Assembly: GCA_003508565.1 (NCBI GenBank)
Contig: DNUI01000077.1
Location: 1 to 10,328, forward strand
DNA length: 10,328 nucleotides
From: Syntrophaceae bacterium
Lineage (GTDB): Bacteria > Desulfobacterota > Syntrophia > Syntrophales > UBA2185
Reading direction: 5' to 3'
A program made the position numbers and the translations under genes. Of this stretch, positions 6,780 through 10,328 are shown piece after piece; position 1 is the stretch's first letter; the number at the start of each line of letters is the position of its first letter. The notes below the pieces were generated by a model. The model saw nothing but the letters and a program-made list of their open reading frames with translations, was not told the DNA's origin and ran no database searches.

Positions 6780-6862
6780 GCGGACAAAGTTTCTCGTTGC
6801 CTTTTGGCACCTCGGATTGACAGAGATACAAGAATCAGCCGGGGCATCAGGAAATGCAAAAA

Positions 6863-6868
6863 GGGAGG
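6863..6868 (+). promoter_or_regulatory. Strong ribosome binding site for the micro-ORF
   Basis: GGGAGG stands six bases before an ATG at 6875 that opens a 33-codon frame. This ATG is not in the frame of the downstream ATP-pyrophosphatase gene, so the site supports translation of a separate small peptide. Confidence 0.55.
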
Positions 6869-6874
6869 ATTCAG

Positions 6875-6976
6875 ATGAAAAAAAGAGAAAGCTCAGGAAA
6901 GTCATCAAGAGCAAACACAGCCCGGAGCATTACACGTCATTCAAAGACTATCATATACATGGAGGTTATTGCATGA
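6875..6976 (+). CDS. 33-residue basic micro-ORF coupled to the ATP-pyrophosphatase gene
   Basis: An ATG at 6875 with GGGAGG six bases upstream opens a frame of 33 codons that ends in TGA at 6974-6976. The stop overlaps the ATG of the next gene as ATGA (6973-6976), the arrangement typical of translational coupling. The peptide begins MKKRESSGKSSRAN and is rich in Lys, Arg, Ser and Thr, with a short hydrophobic end (TIIYMEVIA). No domain is recognisable. The downstream gene also has its own GGAGG at 6961-6965, within the last codons of the micro-ORF. It may be a leader peptide controlling that gene, a small partner protein, or a chance frame; length alone cannot decide. Confidence 0.45.
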   Translation: MKKRESSGKSSRANTARSITRHSKTIIYMEVIA

Positions 6977-7935
6977 GCAAGGAAATTACTGCGCAGGAGC
7001 TCAATACGGAACGTTTTATCAATGAAAAGGTCACGGAAATACGGGACACCGTCGGCGAAGGAACGGCAATCAACGCGCTTTCGGGGGGTGTCGATTCATC
7101 CACCGTTACCATGCTGGGACATCGGGCCCTCGGAAATCGCCTGCAGACCGTCTTCGTCGAAAACGGCCTCATGCGGGAGGGGGAGCCGGAACGGGTAGCG
7201 GCCCTTTTTCGCAAGTTCGGCGTGACCGTCGAAATCGTCGATGCGCGCAAAGAGTTCTTTGCGGCGCTCAAAGGAATCACAGACCCGGAGGAGAAGCGCG
7301 AGGCCATAACCCAGACCTTCTATAAGAAGGTATTTGGACGGATTGTCAAAGAGAGCGGGGCGAAACATCTCCTCCAGGGGACTATCCTGACCGATGTTGA
7401 TGAAACCGTAGCGGGGATCAAGAGGCAGCATAATGTCTTTGAGCAGCTCGGGATCGACCCACAACAGGCATTCGGATACCGCATTATTGAGCCCCTTGTT
7501 CAGCTCCGAAAGGACGGCGTGAGAAAAGTGGGAGAGGGGCTTGGGCTTACGGCAGAACTCTTCGCGCGTATTCCCTTTCCCGGTCCGGCGCTCTCGGCGC
7601 GCGTAATCGGTGAGGTAACGCCGGAGCGAATCGATACCGTCCGCAAGGCAACCGTCGTCGTTGAGAGATTGCTCAAGGACACCGGTGCATTCCAGTACAT
7701 GGCGATCCTGCATGAAGACCGCGTGACGGGCATGCGGGAGGGCAAGCGCGATTTCGGCCAGCAGATCGAGGTGCGCTGCTGGGAGAGCATTGATGCCCGT
7801 ATTGCGACACCGACGCGGCTTTCGTTTGAAATTCTTGAGAAACTCGCCCGGGATATTATCAGTGAAGTGCCCGGTATTGTCAGCGTCACGTACAACATAG
7901 CATCGAAACCACCCTCAACGATTGAGGCGGTCTGA
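6973..7935 (+). CDS. Stand-alone GMP-synthase-like ATP pyrophosphatase, divergent
   Basis: This 320-residue protein matches the synthetase half of GMP synthase (GuaA) and lacks the glutamine amidotransferase domain, like the archaeal GuaA-B subunit. The N-type ATP pyrophosphatase P-loop SGGVDSS is at 37-43, with FVENGLMREGEPERV (61-75), LLQGT (133-137), IEPL (172-175), PFPGPAL (201-207), VIGEVTPE (211-218) and SKPPSTIEAV (311-320). Several positions normally conserved for XMP binding or the dimer domain differ: IKSHHNVGGLP is IKRQHNVFEQLG (149-160), HPFPGPGL has lost its leading His and one Gly, MTADW has no equivalent (DARIATPTRL), and the C-terminal IEWE is IEAV. It may therefore amidate or thiolate another substrate. 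The ATG at 6973 has GGAGG seven bases upstream; an in-frame TTG at 6817 has none. No gatase gene adjoins it. Confidence 0.85.
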   Translation: MSKEITAQELNTERFINEKVTEIRDTVGEGTAINALSGGVDSSTVTMLGHRALGNRLQTVFVENGLMREGEPERVAALFRKFGVTVEIVDARKEFFAALKGITDPEEKREAITQTFYKKVFGRIVKESGAKHLLQGTILTDVDETVAGIKRQHNVFEQLGIDPQQAFGYRIIEPLVQLRKDGVRKVGEGLGLTAELFARIPFPGPALSARVIGEVTPERIDTVRKATVVVERLLKDTGAFQYMAILHEDRVTGMREGKRDFGQQIEVRCWESIDARIATPTRLSFEILEKLARDIISEVPGIVSVTYNIASKPPSTIEAV

Positions 7936-7954
7936 TGGCGGTTGAGTATTCAGG

Positions 7955-7979
7955 TTAGGAAATGATGATAGATTCCTAA
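7955..7979 (+). terminator. Weak hairpin after the ATP-pyrophosphatase gene
   Basis: TTAGGAA at 7955-7961 pairs with TTCCTAA at 7973-7979, a 7-bp stem with an 11-base loop, 19 bases after the stop codon. There is no T-run after it. It may end transcription together with the repeat that follows. Confidence 0.25.
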
Positions 7980-8005
7980 TAGGTCTCATTGCATCCCTCT
8001 TAGTC

Positions 8006-8079
8006 GTTCCGGACTTGATCCGGAATCCAGTTCTTTCCGATAATTACATTTACTCTGGATTCCGGCTTTTGCCGGAATG
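8006..8079. repeat. Palindromic TTCCGG repeat pair (REP/MITE-like)
   Basis: Two hairpins face each other: TTCCGGA-CTTGA-TCCGGAA at 8007-8025 and ATTCCGGC-TTTT-GCCGGAAT at 8059-8078. Their inner arms, CCGGAATCCAG (8020-8030) and CTGGATTCCGG (8055-8065), are exact 11-bp reverse complements, so the whole 74 bases can also fold as one cruciform. Sequences of the form TCCGGAATCCAG...CTGGATTCCGG are, to my knowledge, dispersed in many copies in Desulfobacterota and some other genomes. It lies between the convergent ATP-pyrophosphatase and DUF2971 genes and could act as a bidirectional transcription barrier. Confidence 0.75.
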
Positions 8080-8131
8080 GCAAATGGGTGCATTTTCGGG
8101 CTTTTTGCGAGGTTGCTTCGCTTACTTCAGC

Positions 8132-8956
8132 TCACCCGATGGCTTGTATTATATCCAACCCGAATTCGGTTTCTTTTTTTACAGTCTGATGAAACTTCAG
8201 GGGAATTTCCCTGCCTTTTGTCCACTCCCGGATCAATTGCCTGCTTTCATGCGGCATTTCACAGCCGAATATGATTCCTGCCAGCATCTCAGCTTGGTAT
8301 ACGCGTATCCCCGGACCATTGTCTGGGTCAAGAATTCGCCACTCCTTTTCATGCTTCAAGAAATATGCTTTGGTCAGAAGGGCTTTTCTCGTCTGATCCT
8401 CACGTTCTCTCAAAATAGTTATCTGCGGGTATGTTGATGCGTATTCCACTTTAAACAGCAACTTTCCAAAAGGATACATTTCCGGTTTGATGCGAAATTG
8501 CATACAGAAGCCTCTATGGCCGTCAGCGTAATGAGACCACATGAGGATATCGTCGTAAACCTCTGACAGGCAATATACACCGACTTTATTGACCGCTTCC
8601 TGAAGGGCATCTACTATTTTTTGCTGTGTGACGGGATTTTTCATCCACCCCTCTTTGATTAACTCTCTCACGATTATTTGACGGTCATCATAGTCCCAAT
8701 CGGGATGCTTGCCCTTCAACATGCCGTCCAGGTACTCCTCCCAGTCATCATCAGTGGCATTGATAGATGCCTGAACCCGGCAGTCGAAAGGATTGTTGAA
8801 CTGCGGTGGAGAAGAAAAATACAGTTCGTTGTGCCTGAAAATCCGCTCTATCCATTCTCTGTTGTCTTCGTTCAGTCTGCAATACTTGTACAAGAACTCG
8901 GGAGTGGAGCGCTTTTCAACCTTAAAAGAAATTTCCTGATCACCTTTTATCGCCAT
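8132..8956 (-). CDS. DUF2971 family protein
   Basis: This 274-residue soluble protein shows the DUF2971 pattern: LYKY (22-25), LYFSSPPQFNNPFDC (45-59), VYCLSE (127-132), MWSHYADGHRGFC (139-151) and a basic KHEKEWR segment (201-207). The family is widespread and scattered in bacteria, has no established function, and sometimes appears in accessory or defence-rich regions. Here the neighbours are not recognisable defence genes. There are no membrane segments or signal peptide. The start at 8956 has only a poor ribosome binding site (GGGTG about ten bases upstream). It converges with the ATP-pyrophosphatase gene across the palindromic repeat and diverges from the DUF2332 gene. Confidence 0.85.
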   Translation of the reverse strand: MAIKGDQEISFKVEKRSTPEFLYKYCRLNEDNREWIERIFRHNELYFSSPPQFNNPFDCRVQASINATDDDWEEYLDGMLKGKHPDWDYDDRQIIVRELIKEGWMKNPVTQQKIVDALQEAVNKVGVYCLSEVYDDILMWSHYADGHRGFCMQFRIKPEMYPFGKLLFKVEYASTYPQITILREREDQTRKALLTKAYFLKHEKEWRILDPDNGPGIRVYQAEMLAGIIFGCEMPHESRQLIREWTKGREIPLKFHQTVKKETEFGLDIIQAIG

Positions 8957-8990
8957 GTCGTTTCACACCCATTTCGTTTCAACCACTGAG

Positions 8991-8999
8991 ATTTTATCA
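8991..8999 (-). promoter_or_regulatory. Extended -10 promoter candidate for the DUF2971 gene
   Basis: On the - strand the sequence reads TGATAAAAT, an extended -10 (TG-n-TAAAAT) with one mismatch, 35 bases before the ATG. The -35 region (TGAATA) is poor. A small inverted repeat, GGTGA (9005-9009) and TCACC (9017-9021), sits just upstream and could be an operator. Confidence 0.35.
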
Positions 9000-9028
9000 T
9001 TTTCGGTGATTTTTATTCACCATTCTGG

Positions 9029-9058
9029 TTGACGTGTATACTGCATTTATCTTATGTT
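9029..9058 (+). promoter_or_regulatory. Promoter candidate for the DUF2332 gene
   Basis: TTGACG at 9029-9034 and TATGTT at 9053-9058 are 18 bases apart, five and four matches to consensus. Transcription would begin near 9065, about 29 bases before the ATG. Confidence 0.4.
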
Positions 9059-9093
9059 AGCAAGCAATAGAACAGCGATTGAGAGAGTGATAC

Positions 9094-10149
9094 ATGCCCG
9101 CTGTGATGCGACAATCAGAAGAGATTGCAGAGACATTTGCCCGCAGTGCTGCCCATGAGTTTCATGGATCTTCACCGCTGTATGAAGCATTGGCGGTCGG
9201 CGTGAGCACAGACCAGGAACTCCTCACTCTTGCGTCACGAGCCATTTCAAAACCCGTTCCGATGATTTTTCTGGCGGCGGTTCATTACCTGTTGCTTGAT
9301 GGTGCAGACCACCCGCTGGCAGCGTTTTATCCCGACATACATCCTGAAGCGTGTGTTGCTGCCGATTTGTATCCTGTTTTCCGCGATTTTTGTTTTCACC
9401 ATAGGGATGAAATCGAAAATCTCATCACCACGCATCACGTACAGACGAATGAGGTTCGAAGGTGCGCCTGCCTGCTCCCCGCGTTCGGCATCGCCTCCCG
9501 GAAGGCGAAAGGGCTGCCCCTTGCGCTTGTGGAAATAGGCGCCAGCGCTGGGCTTAACCTCTTCTGGGATCACTACGGGTATGATTACGGAAACAGACTC
9601 TTCTATGGAAACGGGGCATCATCACTCCGCTTGACATGTAGGTTGCGGGGAGATAAAAAGCCTCCCTTTCCGGATACATTTCCGCAGATAGCCTCACGTG
9701 TCGGCATCGACCTGAATCCCATAGATATACGGGATGCATCGGCAACCAACTGGCTCCGGTCTTTTATCTGGCCTGAACACGCGGGCCGTTTTGATATTCT
9801 TCATCGCGCCATTGAGATCGCAAGGAACAGCCCGCCGGATTTGCGTAAAGGCGACGCCCTTGAGGTCTTGCCCGGGATTATGGAGATAGTGCCGAAGGAC
9901 TCGGTTCTTTGCCTCTTTCATACCTTCGTAAGCAATCAGATGTTGCCGGAGACACGCGATGGCCTGGACAATCTCATCAGGGATTACGGATTCAAACGGG
10001 ATGTCTGCTGTATTTCTATTGCCTTATCGGAGAAATATAACTATCCCCGGATTGAACTGCTTTCGTACACCGGTGGAGTGAAAACCCATCGGCATTTAGC
10101 GAATTGCAGCGGCCATTCACGCTGGCTGGAATGGTGTGAAACTGATTGA
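9094..10149 (+). CDS. DUF2332 family protein
   Basis: This 351-residue soluble protein has the DUF2332 pattern. Key blocks are QTNEVRRCACLLPAF (117-131), LVEIGASAGLNLFWDHYGYDYG (145-166), WLRSFIWPEH (220-229), KGDALEVLP (252-260), HTFVSNQ (276-282) and a terminal HSRWLEW (341-347). The E-x-G-A-S-A-G-L-N-L loop, a later GDAL and an LCLFHTF strand resemble a Rossmann SAM-dependent methyltransferase fold; this is inference, and no substrate is known for the family. The ATG at 9094 has only a GAGAGAG-type ribosome site. An ATG at 9106 is an alternative. The flavin reductase gene starts 32 bases after its stop with no terminator between, suggesting one transcript. It diverges from the DUF2971 gene. 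Confidence 0.87.
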   Translation: MPAVMRQSEEIAETFARSAAHEFHGSSPLYEALAVGVSTDQELLTLASRAISKPVPMIFLAAVHYLLLDGADHPLAAFYPDIHPEACVAADLYPVFRDFCFHHRDEIENLITTHHVQTNEVRRCACLLPAFGIASRKAKGLPLALVEIGASAGLNLFWDHYGYDYGNRLFYGNGASSLRLTCRLRGDKKPPFPDTFPQIASRVGIDLNPIDIRDASATNWLRSFIWPEHAGRFDILHRAIEIARNSPPDLRKGDALEVLPGIMEIVPKDSVLCLFHTFVSNQMLPETRDGLDNLIRDYGFKRDVCCISIALSEKYNYPRIELLSYTGGVKTHRHLANCSGHSRWLEWCETD

Positions 10150-10181
10150 AAAATGGTTGTAAAACAAGGAGGGACGTAGTG

Positions 10182-10328
10182 ATGGATAAGATTACAATTG
10201 ATAAAAATTCTTTTGTGTATCCCATGCCCATGGTTCTGGCAGGCGCCATTGTCGATGGACGGGCGAATTTTATGGCTGTAGGCTGGGTGTCAAGAGTGAA
10301 CTCCAACCCTCCCATGATCGCCATAGCA
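10182..10328 (+). CDS. Flavin reductase (flavoredoxin-like), 3' end missing
   Basis: Only the first 49 codons are in the window. The protein starts MDKITIDKNSFVYPMPMV and continues with ANFMAVGWVSRVNSNPPMIAIA, the N-terminal signature of the flavin reductase/flavoredoxin split-barrel family, in which a hydrophobic strand is followed by N-F-M-x-V-G-W and S-x-x-PP. These proteins bind FMN and pass electrons from NAD(P)H or other donors. A strong AAGGAGGG lies about nine bases before the ATG; an in-frame GTG immediately before the ATG is an alternative start. It probably shares a transcript with the DUF2332 gene. Confidence 0.85.
   Translation, partial: MDKITIDKNSFVYPMPMVLAGAIVDGRANFMAVGWVSRVNSNPPMIAIA

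Noticed and set aside
6817..6972. In-frame N-terminal extension of the ATP-pyrophosphatase gene from a TTG at 6817
   Set aside because: No ribosome binding site precedes the TTG, the extension looks unlike any GuaA N-terminus, and GGAGG at 6961-6965 fits the ATG at 6973.
8015..8437. 140-codon frame on the + strand
   Set aside because: It lies over the palindromic repeat and antisense to the 3' half of DUF2971, with no ribosome site or recognisable domain.
1..10328. CRISPR array, tRNA, rRNA, insertion sequence or prophage gene
   Set aside because: No regularly spaced direct repeats, cloverleaf with CCA-type acceptor, rRNA-like sequence, transposase or phage protein was seen on either strand.

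Overview
The window reads as part of the chromosome of an anaerobic Desulfobacterota-type (former Deltaproteobacteria) bacterium, plausibly near Syntrophales. This is inferred from the gene content: a DUF1385/YqhQ-type membrane protein, a short LUD-domain protein, a DUF362 protein with a 2[4Fe-4S] ferredoxin tail, a flavoredoxin-like flavin reductase, and a TTCCGG-rich palindromic repeat of a kind I associate with that group. No rRNA, tRNA, CRISPR array, transposase or phage gene was found.

Layout. Positions 1-588 hold the 3' part of a DUF1385 membrane protein gene. A small cytosolic protein (about 797-1027, +) follows and faces an orphan CheR-like methyltransferase gene (1042-1866, -); a 10-bp-stem terminator lies in the convergent junction. 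Diverging from CheR, a consensus-like promoter drives a LUD-domain protein (2006-2659) and a long-chain polyprenyl diphosphate synthase, IspB (2682-3656), probably as one operon. The bifunctional NAD(P)HX repair enzyme (3676-5250, -) converges on ispB.

A 458-base non-coding stretch (5251-5708) holds an inverted repeat near the repair gene and two good promoter candidates pointing right. These lead into what looks like one transcription unit: a DUF362-ferredoxin protein (5709-6779), a 33-codon micro-ORF (6875-6976) and a stand-alone GMP-synthase-like ATP pyrophosphatase (6973-7935). The micro-ORF overlaps the start of the ATP-pyrophosphatase gene by ATGA. That enzyme resembles the archaeal-type synthetase subunit but has lost several residues diagnostic of XMP binding, so its substrate may differ. 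This unit is the most interesting part of the window.

A palindromic repeat (8006-8079) separates it from a convergent DUF2971 gene (8132-8956, -). Divergent from DUF2971 are a DUF2332 protein (9094-10149) and the start of a flavin reductase gene (from 10182), which runs off the end of the window. The ispB, LUD, ferredoxin-like and flavin reductase genes fit anaerobic electron transfer and quinone biology; the NAD(P)HX repair enzyme is housekeeping. DUF2971 and DUF2332 have no assigned function.
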